DNA of 35,478 nucleotides from DASZTV01 sp035548125 (GCA_035548125.1 DASZTV010000031.1:1-35478); one strand, 5' to 3'; positions 16,838 to 24,973 are shown, counted from the first letter of the stretch. Notes: generated by a model not told the origin, from the letters alone. Numbers and translations: made by a program.

Positions 16838-18343
16838 TCAGTACGGGTAATCGAGGGTGACCACGACCGGGTTGTGGTCACTCGGGATCACGCCGACGAA
16901 CCTGCCGCTTGCCAGGTGCAGCAGCTGTGACCACGCGCGCACCGCGACACCGTTCGACACGAACACCTCGTCCATGTGCGCGAAGTAGTGCTGCGGGCGG
17001 CGCTGGTACTGGTTGGAGGTGTTGAACTTCGCGTTCGTCCGGTGCTGCGCGACGTTGTACGCGTTCGGGATGCCCGCGGCGTTCATCGCCACGGTCGGGC
17101 CGTTGGGGTGGTGGTGGAACTGGTCTGAGTTGTAGTCGCCGGCATAGACCACCGGCACGTTGCCGTGCCTACGGGAGAACCCGCGAGCCTGGCTGACCAG
17201 CCGCTTGGTCTCCTGCTCGCGCTTCAGATCGTTGGCGTGGCCGCGCGGGACGATCAGGTGAGCCGACACGACGAGCACCTTCGCGCCGCTGGTCCGGTTT
17301 CGGAGCAGTTGGTAGGCCGCCCAGTGGTTGTTGCCGAGCGACCAGTGGTCGCCGGCGCCGACCGCGGCGTAGCTGTCCTTGCGATAGAGGATGTAGTCGC
17401 CGGTGCGGTGGTAGTAGTGCTCGGTCGGCGGAATCTCGGTGTGCGCGAGCGCGTACGTACCGCCCAGCGCCGAGCGAAGCGAGTCGACCTGCCGCGGGCC
17501 CTTCATCGCGTTGACCCAGGCAGCGCCCTCCTGGATCGCGACGACGTCCGGGGCGGCGTGGGTGATGAAGCCGGCAACCCCGACCTTGCGCTCCGTCCAC
17601 GGCGCCACGACGCCGCCGCCTTCATGTCGCCCGTCGAAGTCCTTCTCGAGGATGTTGTACGTCATCACCTTGAGCGGCTGCTGGGCGGTCTGCGGCCGAA
17701 GCGCGACCGGTGGGGTGTAGGCCGACGGCGTGGACTCGTTGAGCGCTCGTACCCGGAAGTAGTACGTGCGTCCCCTGGTCAGGCCGTACGGCGTGAACGC
17801 CGTCGTCGGACCGTTGATCGTGTAGGTCTTGCGCCCCGCCGTCATGGCGGCGTTGGTGGCCTGCTCGACCGTGTAGCCGGTCGCAGACCCACTGGTCCAG
17901 GTCAGGAAGCTACGAAACGAGGTGGTCGTCGCGACGAGGTTCGCCGGCCGCGGCGGGGTGAGGCCGACCTCCCCGATCGTCGCGGAGAAATGATGCCGGT
18001 GCCGGTTGATCGCCTCGACCCGGAAGTAGTACGGCTGCGCCCGGTGGGTCAGCCCGCGGATGGACATCCGTGGCGAGCTCGACACCGACGAAGCCCGCGC
18101 GTGGGACAGGTTGCGGGCGAAGAGGTCGCTGCGGACGGTCGAGGCGTAGAGGCGGTACTTCTTTGCGTGGGCGGTCGGCGTCACCTCGACGGTGAACGAC
18201 GAGGCGGTCGCAGCAACCACCCGGATCCCTCCGGGCGTCGCGGGTCGCGCCACCTGCGCGCCCGCGGCGCCCGGCATGAGCAGCGCGCCGACGACAGAGC
18301 TACCCAGGACCCAGAGCAGCATTCGGCGCGCTCGCTGGGACAC
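16838..18343 (-). CDS. Secreted endonuclease/exonuclease/phosphatase-family protein with fibronectin III domains
   Basis: Exported protein of 501 residues. There is a signal peptide at ~1-29 (MLLWVLGSSVVGALLMPGAAGA), then two FN3-like domains (~33-128 and ~131-218; PYYFRVEAIN and TYYFRVRALN are typical late strands). A metal-dependent EEP phosphoesterase domain spans ~223-501: VMTYNILEKDF, VVAIQEGAAW (metal Glu), VSAHLIVPRG, VYAGDYNSD and SDHNPVVVTLDY. This is the DNase I / exonuclease III fold. The extracellular substrate may be nucleic acid or a phospholipid/phosphoester; the sequence does not decide. The gene is flanked on both sides by copies of one palindrome family. It is in the same direction as the acylase upstream, 81 bases apart. 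Confidence 0.88.
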   Translation of the reverse strand: MSQRARRMLLWVLGSSVVGALLMPGAAGAQVARPATPGGIRVVAATASSFTVEVTPTAHAKKYRLYASTVRSDLFARNLSHARASSVSSSPRMSIRGLTHRAQPYYFRVEAINRHRHHFSATIGEVGLTPPRPANLVATTTSFRSFLTWTSGSATGYTVEQATNAAMTAGRKTYTINGPTTAFTPYGLTRGRTYYFRVRALNESTPSAYTPPVALRPQTAQQPLKVMTYNILEKDFDGRHEGGGVVAPWTERKVGVAGFITHAAPDVVAIQEGAAWVNAMKGPRQVDSLRSALGGTYALAHTEIPPTEHYYHRTGDYILYRKDSYAAVGAGDHWSLGNNHWAAYQLLRNRTSGAKVLVVSAHLIVPRGHANDLKREQETKRLVSQARGFSRRHGNVPVVYAGDYNSDQFHHHPNGPTVAMNAAGIPNAYNVAQHRTNAKFNTSNQYQRRPQHYFAHMDEVFVSNGVAVRAWSQLLHLASGRFVGVIPSDHNPVVVTLDYPY

Positions 18344-18403
18344 ATTCCGATCGTCAGGCGCCGTCCAACTCGCCTCAATAGCGAGTTATGACCATTTTCT
18401 GTG

Positions 18404-18424
18404 GAGCGGATGGCACATCCGCTC
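18404..18424. repeat. Perfect 9 bp-stem palindrome, inverted copy of the 16813 hairpin
   Basis: GAGCGGATG and CATCCGCTC form a perfect 9 bp stem around a 3-base GCA loop, directly after the acylase stop codon. Its reverse complement has the TGC loop and GCGGATG core of the hairpins at 16782-16835. It probably acts as a terminator between acylase and nuclease. Confidence 0.6.
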
Positions 18425-20947
18425 TCAGGTGCCGGTGAGGTGCGTCACGACCTTGTCGTTATCGGCGGCGATCGCCGACGCGCAGAACTCGTCGTGGATC
18501 CAGTGCTTCTTCGAGAACATCTTGGTCTGGTCCGCATAGTGCGGGTTCGTCGGATCGCTGGACTCCGAGTACGTGAGGATCGTCCGCGCGACCGGGCACG
18601 AGGTGCCGTTTCGCCAGGTGACGACCTGGACGAAGGACGAACCTTCCTCAATGTCGCCCTCGCCCTTGCCCTTGACCCACGGTGCGTAGATGGCGTTGAA
18701 CTCGCCGTTAGGGTCGCCGGGGCCGCCCTGGATCGGGATGAAGTGCCCGTTCTTGTGCACCCCTTGCACCTTGCCGGGCGCGACGTCGAGCGGCAGGTGC
18801 GCCGCCCGCAGGTCGCTGATCGCGTCGCCGAGCGACAGCGCCACCGCCGGGTCGGCGATGTTGAGCCCGCTCGGGGTGTGCACCGCGTCCGCCGCGTTGA
18901 ACGGTGTCTGGAAGTACGTCGCGGGCAACCCCGCCTCGCTCAGCAAGCCCCCCTCACCGAGCGGGAACCCGGTGAGGTTGTCGACGAACCGGCGGAACAG
19001 GATGGCGCCCTTGCTGTTCGCGTTCTCGTGCAGATCCCACTTCGCGAGCACGCTGCACGCGCCGCCGATCGTCGTCACCCCGCCGGTCGTCGGGATGATC
19101 CCGAGTGGCTGCAAGGTCTTGCACAGCGAGACGAGCTGGTCACGCCAAAGGTCACCGGCATACTGCCGATCGGAGAAGACCATGTCCTGCATCGCGCGCA
19201 GCGTGAAGCCCCTCTTCTCCCCGATTCCCGACACCCGGTTCTGGGTCATGATCAGGCCGATTCGGGTACGCAGCGTGCGGGGCGTCGCCTCGTTGCCGAT
19301 GATCCGCGCGTACCCGGTGAGCGGGTGGTGCGGGTTGGACAACCAGTACGAGTCGTTGGAGTTGGTCACGTAGTCGCTGCGGAAGAGGTACGGCATATGA
19401 CTCGGGCCGAAGATGCCCGGCTCGATGGCGTCTTTGTCCGTCCCCCAGTTGCAGGCAGACCGCGAGCCGTCCAGCACCGGCAGGCCGAGCAGCTGGTGCG
19501 TCACCACGCCGAGGGCGGTGTTGCACTTGTTGACGAGCGCGTCGGTGACGTTCGGGATGGTGCCGATATCGGCGTACAGCGCATGGCCGGTGTGGTCCGC
19601 GACGATCGTGTTGACCCACGGGATGCCTTCGTACTTCTTGAGGATGTGCAGCACCTGGTGCGCCGAGTGCGCCTCGTCGGTCTTCAGGAAGTGGTTGAAG
19701 ATCCGGAAGTTGGTCGCGTTGGCATCACGGAACGTGAAGCCGGTCACCGCAGTCCACGGCAGCGGCACGCCCTCGATCGAGTTGATCATCGGGCCGTACC
19801 GCGTCCACCACACCGTGTGGTGAATCGTTGAGAGCTTGCCGTCCGCTCCGCGGACGACAACCGAGACCGGGCGCGGCTGCATCTTGGTCGGCTTGCCGTC
19901 GTACAGGTATGACGTCGGGTCACCCGGCACGATCGTCAGCTCGTACGGCGTGAAGCGGAACGCCGTCGAGACCGTGTGGCTCCACGCGATCCACTTGTTG
20001 TGACCGATCAGCACCAGCGGTACGCCGAACAGCGACGCGCCGGTGACGTCGGCAACGCCGGGGATCGTGATCTGCGCGTCGTAGAACCGCTCCGGACCGA
20101 GCCACGGGAAGTGCGGGTTGCCGAGCAGCAGACCGTGCTTGCCGTCACGAGTCCCGCCCTTGCCGACAGCGACGGCGTTGCTGCCCAGGTCGCCCATCGT
20201 CTGCTGCCAGCGCTGCGAGATCAGCGCCCCCGCACGCTTCACGTTCATCGTCGCGGACACCGGACTCGTCAGTGACGGCGGCGTCGCGCCGGCGATGCCG
20301 GGGATCAGCACGTCGGAGCTGGCGAGCAGCACCAGCTGGTAGAAGCGCAGGTAGGCGTCGCCGACCGTGATCGGGTGCACCCACGCCTTGCCGTGGCACG
20401 CCGGATCCTTCACGCCGGCCGCGCCGCCGATGCTGCGCAGGTAGCGGTTGTAGCCGGCGACGTAACCGCGCACTCCGGCCTTCAGGTCCTTCGTCGGGCC
20501 GAACGGCGGCTTGCGCGACGCAAGCTCGTTGACGATCCCGGAGTCCTGGACCTCGGTCCAGAAGATGTCGGAGTCGAGGTTGTTGGCGGTGACGCCGTTG
20601 CCACGCATCACGTAGGAGCCCTTGGGCCCGAAGTACATCGAGCGCTTGCCTTCGACGGTGACGTAGTCGGCGGCCATCGTGCAGACGTTGTCCTGCGCGA
20701 AGGCGTACCCGTAGCCGTAGCCCACGTCACCGAAGTTGGCGCCCACGATGTGCGGAATGCCGCCCTTGGTCCGGGTGATCTTCACCGAGTAGTGGTGCTT
20801 GTGCGCCGGCGCGGCTGAGTTGTCAGGGGCTGCCGCCGTCAGGGCGGGGCGAGACCCTGACAACTCGGACGGACCAGCGATGGCCGCCGCCGTGGGGACG
20901 GTGAGTGCGGTGGTGAGAAAGGCAACGGCAAGGCTGGTACGGCGCAT
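18425..20947 (-). CDS. Penicillin acylase family protein (N-terminal nucleophile amidohydrolase), secreted
   Basis: Protein of 840 residues with a signal peptide (MRRTSLAVAFLTTALTVPTAAAIA). The arrangement is that of the penicillin G/cephalosporin/AHL/aculeacin acylase family: an alpha-subunit part (~50-240), then the self-processing site GDLGSNAVAVG with Ser256 as the predicted new N-terminal nucleophile. LLLGNPHFPW follows, and GHNKWIAWSHT in the beta subunit. Relatives cleave amide-linked acyl chains of beta-lactams, acyl-homoserine lactones or lipopeptides after autoproteolysis in the envelope. Here the substrate cannot be told from sequence. A palindrome closes the gene at its 3' end. 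Confidence 0.9.
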   Translation of the reverse strand: MRRTSLAVAFLTTALTVPTAAAIAGPSELSGSRPALTAAAPDNSAAPAHKHHYSVKITRTKGGIPHIVGANFGDVGYGYGYAFAQDNVCTMAADYVTVEGKRSMYFGPKGSYVMRGNGVTANNLDSDIFWTEVQDSGIVNELASRKPPFGPTKDLKAGVRGYVAGYNRYLRSIGGAAGVKDPACHGKAWVHPITVGDAYLRFYQLVLLASSDVLIPGIAGATPPSLTSPVSATMNVKRAGALISQRWQQTMGDLGSNAVAVGKGGTRDGKHGLLLGNPHFPWLGPERFYDAQITIPGVADVTGASLFGVPLVLIGHNKWIAWSHTVSTAFRFTPYELTIVPGDPTSYLYDGKPTKMQPRPVSVVVRGADGKLSTIHHTVWWTRYGPMINSIEGVPLPWTAVTGFTFRDANATNFRIFNHFLKTDEAHSAHQVLHILKKYEGIPWVNTIVADHTGHALYADIGTIPNVTDALVNKCNTALGVVTHQLLGLPVLDGSRSACNWGTDKDAIEPGIFGPSHMPYLFRSDYVTNSNDSYWLSNPHHPLTGYARIIGNEATPRTLRTRIGLIMTQNRVSGIGEKRGFTLRAMQDMVFSDRQYAGDLWRDQLVSLCKTLQPLGIIPTTGGVTTIGGACSVLAKWDLHENANSKGAILFRRFVDNLTGFPLGEGGLLSEAGLPATYFQTPFNAADAVHTPSGLNIADPAVALSLGDAISDLRAAHLPLDVAPGKVQGVHKNGHFIPIQGGPGDPNGEFNAIYAPWVKGKGEGDIEEGSSFVQVVTWRNGTSCPVARTILTYSESSDPTNPHYADQTKMFSKKHWIHDEFCASAIAADNDKVVTHLTGT

Positions 20948-20999
20948 GGGGCAATCTTCGCCGATGCCGCTCGCGACCCTGCCGCCGCGGTAATGCGTT

Positions 21000-21260
21000 C
21001 TAGCGGGCGCCGTCTCGCACGCGTTGCGGCCGCCGGGCGCGAACGGCCTCGCGCGCCTGCATCGCCGTCACCGCCACGACCGTCACGGCAACCGGCGTCA
21101 GGTACCAGGCGGTATAGACCTGCAGCAGCATCGCGAGCATCAGCCACACGACGTACGGAGCCCGGAGCACCTCCTCGAGGACGTCGTCGAACGCCGGGCG
21201 GTAGTCGTCGGGGTCGGTCGGGCCGTGGAAATTCACGTTCACACCATCGACCCTGCCCAC
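21000..21260 (-). CDS. Small two-helix membrane protein of unknown function
   Basis: Reading frame of 86 residues. A polar N-terminus (NFHGPTDPDDYRPAFDDVLEEVLRAP) is followed by two hydrophobic segments (about VVWLMLAMLLQVYTAW and LTPVAVTVVAVTAM) and a basic tail. The start could be GTG 21260 or GTG 21242; the latter has GCAGGG about 8 bases upstream. Its codon use fits the neighbourhood. A near-perfect palindrome (21265-21285) sits right upstream. The family is not recognised. Confidence 0.55.
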   Translation of the reverse strand: MGRVDGVNVNFHGPTDPDDYRPAFDDVLEEVLRAPYVVWLMLAMLLQVYTAWYLTPVAVTVVAVTAMQAREAVRARRPQRVRDGAR

Positions 21261-21264
21261 CTCA

Positions 21265-21285
21265 GGCTCAATGACTCATTGGGCC
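21265..21285. promoter_or_regulatory. Palindrome upstream of the small membrane protein
   Basis: Arms GGCTCAATGA and TCATTGGGCC around a single C pair along their length with one G-T wobble. The site is 5 bases before the GTG at 21260, so it may be an operator. It could also be a terminator for transcripts reading out of cassette B. Confidence 0.4.
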
Positions 21286-21394
21286 AGTTGTGGACTAGTC
21301 ACATTGCGCCGATCGGCGGTGAACTCGATGTGATCCGCTACGTACCGCGGGCGGTATCGGACAGTTCGCAAAACACAAGCGCCGGTGCAAGGTG

Positions 21395-21454
21395 GCGGAG
21401 GCTCCGGGATTTGAACCCGGGATGGGCGACAAACCCAAACCACATTAGCAGTGC
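21395..21454 (-). repeat. att copy 1: tRNA-Ser(GCT) 3' segment, distal
   Basis: Sixty bases matching the 3' part of the tRNA-Ser gene (28017-28076) at 58 positions, running from the acceptor end through the variable and T arms to the anticodon loop. No 5' half of the tRNA follows, so it is not a functional tRNA. It marks the outer boundary of the tandem cassettes. Confidence 0.88.
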
Positions 21455-21590
21455 CACGTCAGCGCGTCCGTCGCAGTCCGTCATCGACCGGACCCGTCCG
21501 CAGGATTCGTGTTCCGCAGGTCACTGCGGCGCGCCGGACGTCGACGTCCCTGAGCGGACTCCTGCGGACGGCTTCAGACGGCGATCGAAA

Positions 21591-21610
21591 TGCAACTGAA
21601 ACTGCAACGG
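21591..21610 (+). repeat. Arm-type direct repeat, left end of cassette B
   Basis: Two tandem copies of a TGCAACTG-type unit about 12 bases apart, 137 bases inside att copy 1. The same doublet occurs 139 bases inside att copy 2. The surrounding left ends of the two cassettes are also alignable: the first 36 bases after each att block match at 24 positions without gaps. Confidence 0.65.
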
Positions 21611-21674
21611 GAGTCGGGCGTCCTCGATCCTTCTGAGGTCCACGTTGATCGGCCTGCCGGAAGCTCGGCGACAG

Positions 21675-23588
21675 CTACGAATTTCGCGACGAGTTGTGCC
21701 GGAAGAGGGACTTGCGGGCTGCTTTCGCGATGGCCTTGTCGGTGTGGTGGCTTCCAATGGCCGCGAGCACTGGGCCGGTTTCGTTGCGGCGGACGCGCCA
21801 ACATTGGTCGAGCATCGCAGTGACGCCGGCTGGGCCCGCAGCTGGTGCCACCCAGGCGGTCAGGGCGTTGGCGCCCCAGATGTCGAGCACTGCATACAAG
21901 AGGCGGATGAAGTCCTCAGGGCTCGATGCCGCGGTCTCGTCGGGTCCGGCGATGAGGGTGTCGACCCGCCACAGTGTGTAGTAGTGGCGAAGCCGCTCGT
22001 CGTCGGCGAGTCGGGCGACGGCGTCGGATGCGTCTGCGCCCACGCGCAGCAGGGCGCGGAAGGCGAGCCCTCGGCCGGTGTCGTCAGCGGTGACCATCGC
22101 CGCGACGAGTTGAACTGGACCGTCAGACTCATGGTCCGCGACCCAGCTGTCGATCTCGTCGCGAGCGAGACTTTCGGGGAGATCAGCCGCGCGCTTGAGC
22201 AGCTCCGCCGCGTCGCATTCGGCGAGGGAGCCGAGGATTGGCGCGTCGGCAGTGCGGCTGATCAAGCGTTGCATCGCATACCTACCGAGGTCACCGAGTT
22301 GCACTTCACCGCCCAGCGCGTCGTCGTCGCCGGGCGCCTTCATTGCATGGTCGGTCAGTTCCACGACACCGAGTTCGGCGAGGCGGATCATCGCGTACTG
22401 CAGGGAGCGGGCGACCAGACCTCGGTGGAAGTCGAGCTTGTCGGCCGGCACGTCCTCGAGGTCATAGGTGTCGAGAAGGTGCTCCCATGCCTCAACGGCC
22501 ATTTCGTCGAGTGCGGCAACCGCCTGGGTGCGGTACAGATCGATGAGCAGCATCGGAAGGTGCGCATCGAGCTCGTCGGCGTACCAACCCCATCCGTAGT
22601 GGTCGCCGCCGTAGCGGTGCTGCACCGGGCCGACGCGCTGCAACAGACACAGGAAAAGGGCGTACCAGCCGTCGAGCGGGTCGCCGAGGAACGCATCAAC
22701 GTTGCGTCCAGGCACTACCCGCCGCCCGTGGATGCTGAGCAGCCCGGCTTCTACGGCGAGCCGGTAAGTGAGGTCGACCTCGCTCAAGGCCGCGGTGCTT
22801 CTGGTCTTGAACACTTTTCCGGCGATCTCTTCGTCGAACCGATCCGAAGTCTCGAGCAAGGACACCAGCGCCTTGCCGTCGGCGACGCGCAGGTTGCCGC
22901 GCTCGGTGACCGGACGGCCGGCGCCGACGTACTCCACCAGCCGGGTGACCCGACGCCACCACACCGTGTCCGCCGCCGCGGCGCTCAGCGTCTCGCGTGG
23001 CGCGAGCCGCACCGCAGGCATCGCCCCAAGCAGTAAGCCGCCGAACTGGCCGGCCAGTGACGGGCCGAGGGTCATGTCACGTTCGGCGAACGAGCGCCGG
23101 TTGAACCGCTCGATCCACTCGCCGGTCGCAGCCTGATCGGTGACGTCAATTCCGTCCTGGGCCATCGCACCGACCAGCCGCTTGCCCATCCCCCACCAGG
23201 ACTCATCCGCCATCGCATCAACAAATAGGCCCGCGAGGTCCTCCACGCCGCGCGCGAGGCCGTTGGCGGCCGCGGCGTCCGCGAGCACACCCATCTCGCC
23301 GAGGAAACGCAGCAGTGCGGCGAACCCACGGATCACCTGCCGCTCGTCACCCGGCTGCAACACCACCTTGCGTGGATACAACTCGAGCAAGATCTGCGCG
23401 ACGTCGTCCGGAGACCACCGGCTCAGATCACCGTCCAGGTAGCCCCACTTGAAGTCCAGCACCTGCTCGGCAACCCAGCCGAGATCCGCCCCCGATGGCG
23501 TCGCCGAAAACGCGGCGCTCAATTCGCGGGCAGCAGACTCGAATGCGGTCTCGTCGTCCGGGCCAAACCGGTAGCCAGTCACCTCCAC
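21675..23588 (-). CDS. Uncharacterised ~637-residue helical protein (cassette B cargo)
   Basis: A large, mostly helical protein with no signal peptide or clear membrane segment. A central block (LVEYVGAGRPVTERGNLRVAD, then KVFKTRSTAAL and AVEAGLLSIHGRRVVPGRN) and the C-terminus (HHTDKAIAKAARKSLF) resemble, from memory, a widespread but uncharacterised actinobacterial family. No catalytic motif is evident. The start is unsure: GTG 23588 gives about 637 residues, but the GGAGGAG at 23606-23612 is 17 bases away; longer in-frame starts would overlap vapC. The gene follows vapC in the same direction by 85 bases and may be co-transcribed with it. Confidence 0.7.
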   Translation of the reverse strand: MEVTGYRFGPDDETAFESAARELSAAFSATPSGADLGWVAEQVLDFKWGYLDGDLSRWSPDDVAQILLELYPRKVVLQPGDERQVIRGFAALLRFLGEMGVLADAAAANGLARGVEDLAGLFVDAMADESWWGMGKRLVGAMAQDGIDVTDQAATGEWIERFNRRSFAERDMTLGPSLAGQFGGLLLGAMPAVRLAPRETLSAAAADTVWWRRVTRLVEYVGAGRPVTERGNLRVADGKALVSLLETSDRFDEEIAGKVFKTRSTAALSEVDLTYRLAVEAGLLSIHGRRVVPGRNVDAFLGDPLDGWYALFLCLLQRVGPVQHRYGGDHYGWGWYADELDAHLPMLLIDLYRTQAVAALDEMAVEAWEHLLDTYDLEDVPADKLDFHRGLVARSLQYAMIRLAELGVVELTDHAMKAPGDDDALGGEVQLGDLGRYAMQRLISRTADAPILGSLAECDAAELLKRAADLPESLARDEIDSWVADHESDGPVQLVAAMVTADDTGRGLAFRALLRVGADASDAVARLADDERLRHYYTLWRVDTLIAGPDETAASSPEDFIRLLYAVLDIWGANALTAWVAPAAGPAGVTAMLDQCWRVRRNETGPVLAAIGSHHTDKAIAKAARKSLFRHNSSRNS

Positions 23589-23673
23589 GATGATGACAGG
23601 GTCGGCTCCTCCTATCGACAGCCAACCTCTGCCGCCGTCAGCGCGACGATGATTCCGCGAGAGGGAGGCGCGG

Positions 23674-24069
23674 CTAGGAAGGCTCCGTGCGTTGCACCGT
23701 TCCGACCCGTTCGATCGACCGGTCGAATGATGCCACCGCATCGACCCCGGTGCTCTCGGCACATGCGACGAGGTAGGCCTCCGCAAAGTCGATCCGATGC
23801 ACTTCATAGACCTCGAGGGCACGCAGCAGCAGGGAGGGATCGACGGTCACCACCGAGCTCATCGCGATCAGCGATCGCATCGTGCCCGCGATCTGCTCTC
23901 GGGGCGTTTCGTAGAACGACTCGAGACCGTAGACCGTTTCCGCGACGATGAGGTCCGCGAGGAGTAGCTCCGATTCTGCCTGTAGGTAGCCGGTCGCGCG
24001 GGCAGCCATGTCGGCAGGATCACCGGTGAGATGGCGTACCAGCACATTCGTGTCGACGAACGCGCTCAC
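23674..24069 (-). CDS. vapC: PIN-domain ribonuclease toxin, VapC family
   Basis: Protein of 131 residues. The PIN fold's acidic residues are all present: Asp6 in FVDTNVLVRH, Glu44 in LIVAETVYGLE, Asp94 in RIDFAEAYLVA and Asp116 in AVASFDRSI. VapC toxins cleave structured RNAs (tRNA or rRNA) when the antitoxin is lost. It begins with GTG at 24069, overlapping the antitoxin stop by 4 bases (GTGA), the usual antitoxin-first arrangement. It looks intact. The toxin may help keep cassette B in the chromosome (inference). Confidence 0.92.
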   Translation of the reverse strand: MSAFVDTNVLVRHLTGDPADMAARATGYLQAESELLLADLIVAETVYGLESFYETPREQIAGTMRSLIAMSSVVTVDPSLLLRALEVYEVHRIDFAEAYLVACAESTGVDAVASFDRSIERVGTVQRTEPS

Positions 24070-24314
24070 CGTTGCTTGGACGTTCTTGCGGCTCGCGTCT
24101 TCCGGATCACGTCATCCCATGCTGCATTCCGGCGGCCGCGGGGGATGTCGATCGATCCAGCAAGGGACAGGAAGTTAGCTGTCTTGGCCAACACGGCGCG
24201 CTTTCCCTCGACCCGGAATACGACGTCGTCACCCTCCTGGATGTCCAGCGCGTCACGGACCGCCTTGGGGACGGTGACCTGTCCCTTCGATGTGACCTTG
24301 GCCGCCGCGTCCAT
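24066..24314 (-). CDS. vapB: AbrB/MazE-type antitoxin of the VapC toxin
   Basis: Protein of 82 residues. The N-terminal ~45 residues form a SpoVT/AbrB swapped-hairpin DNA-binding domain (AKVTSKGQVTVPKAVRDALDIQEGDDVVFRVEGKRAVL). The basic C-terminal half (RGRRNAAWDDVIRKTRAARTSKQR) would bind and block the toxin. The ATG at 24314 follows an AAGGAGG ribosome site with 6-base spacing. It is upstream of and overlaps vapC. Autoregulation through the inverted repeat at 24322-24348 is likely. Confidence 0.9.
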   Translation of the reverse strand: MDAAAKVTSKGQVTVPKAVRDALDIQEGDDVVFRVEGKRAVLAKTANFLSLAGSIDIPRGRRNAAWDDVIRKTRAARTSKQR

Positions 24315-24321
24315 CAGGTCC

Positions 24322-24348
24322 TCCTTACCAAATGTAGCTACGTAAGGA
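24322..24348. promoter_or_regulatory. Inverted repeat at the vapBC start (probable autoregulatory operator)
   Basis: TCCTTAC (24322-24328) and GTAAGGA (24342-24348) are perfect 7 bp arms, separated by 13 bases that include the palindrome GTAGCTAC (24334-24341). The site overlaps the vapB ribosome site and, on the minus strand, a TATCCT -10-like hexamer (24346-24351). AbrB-type antitoxins bind such repeats. Confidence 0.6.
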
Positions 24349-24386
24349 TAACAGCGGTGGCTGGAACAGGGTACGAGCCGCACTTC

Positions 24387-24410
24387 ACTGCGACGAAAAC
24401 TGCAACTGGA
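24387..24410 (+). repeat. Arm-type direct repeat, right end of cassette B
   Basis: Two 12-base units, ACTGCGACGAAA and ACTGCAACTGGA, ending 55 bases before att copy 2. The 24-base doublet aligns without gaps to the right arm of cassette A (27937-27960), which ends 56 bases before att copy 3. Confidence 0.65.
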
Positions 24411-24465
24411 AAATGCGGCGCTGTACGGCTCGCTGGTTCAGAACATGCGACAGCGCTGGTCAGCA

Positions 24466-24525
24466 GCGGAGGCTCCGGGATTTGAACCCGGGATGGGCGA
24501 TAAACCCAAACCGCATTAGCAGTGC
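24466..24525 (-). repeat. att copy 2: tRNA-Ser(GCT) 3' segment, middle
   Basis: Sixty bases identical to 28017-28076 inside the intact tRNA-Ser gene, in the same orientation. It forms the junction between cassettes B and A. Only the 3' part of the tRNA is present. Confidence 0.9.
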
Positions 24526-24660
24526 TCCGTCAACCTATCCGTAGATGACCGTCGGCGACCGATGATGTTCGCCTTAGCAAGTGTTATCGCAGGTCAGCGC
24601 GATGCAGCGGACGAGTGCGCATCGCGACGGACATCAGTGGACTCCCCAAGCAGCCCTGCG

Positions 24661-24684
24661 AACTGCAACTGAAACTGCAACTGG
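24661..24684 (+). repeat. Arm-type direct repeat, left end of cassette A
   Basis: Two tandem AACTGCAACTG units spaced 12 bases apart, 139 bases inside att copy 2. It is the clearest of the four doublets and in the same orientation as the others. Confidence 0.65.
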
Positions 24685-24787
24685 CGACCCGAGGGACTCC
24701 ACCCCCGAAGGCCACCGTGGCGGAGGCATTGTCCTAGGTGCCGGAACCAGATCGGGGGGCCGGCGGTCGGCCGTAGGCCCTTGGTTG

Positions 24788-24973
24788 GCCAAAGGCGCGG
24801 ACCGAGAGCCAGCAACGCGCGACGTCAACAAAGTCCCGGGCGGCCGCTCGACCGAAGAGCGCGAGTGTCTTGTCAGCAGCAGGCTCGCTGACGGTCGGCG
24901 TCGTGCCGAGCTCGGTCGACACCGGGGCGGTCATCCTGGCATCGAAGGCAAGATCGACAAGGGTGCCGTCTTC
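24788..24973 (-). pseudogene. Remnant of an AbiEii-type nucleotidyltransferase toxin
   Basis: A 62-codon piece of open frame reads EDGTLVDLAFDAR, then ELGTTPTVSEPAADKTLAL and FGRAAARDFVDVA. This matches the late part of AbiEii/AbiGii-type nucleotidyltransferases as I know them (VDLA.DAR ... AADK.LALFGRA.ARDFVDV). A stop lies just upstream, there is no start or catalytic N-terminal part, and the family's pattern is lost after VDV. It is a decayed gene of a former toxin-antitoxin or phage-defence module. Confidence 0.65.

Larger units (their letters stand above)
21395..24525. mobile_element. Cassette B: integrase-less tRNA-Ser-targeted element with VapBC
   Basis: About 3.1 kb lies between att copies 1 and 2. 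Contents from left to right: a ~220-base non-coding end with the paired arm repeat (21591-21610), an unknown 637-residue protein gene (minus), vapC and vapB (minus), a palindromic operator, and a ~150-base right end with the paired arm repeat (24387-24410). There is no integrase, recombination directionality factor or transposase. The gene-free stretch 21261-21674 holds only the palindrome, att copy 1 and the left arm. Confidence 0.75.

Noticed and set aside
23588..23822. N-terminal extension of the 637-residue protein
   Set aside because: The extra codons overlap vapC in another frame and translate to Arg/Ser/His-rich sequence unlike the rest of the protein.
21390..24530. Two additional tRNA-Ser genes at 21395 and 24466
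   Set aside because: Only the 3' part is present at each place; the acceptor 5' strand and D-arm are missing, so they are att copies.
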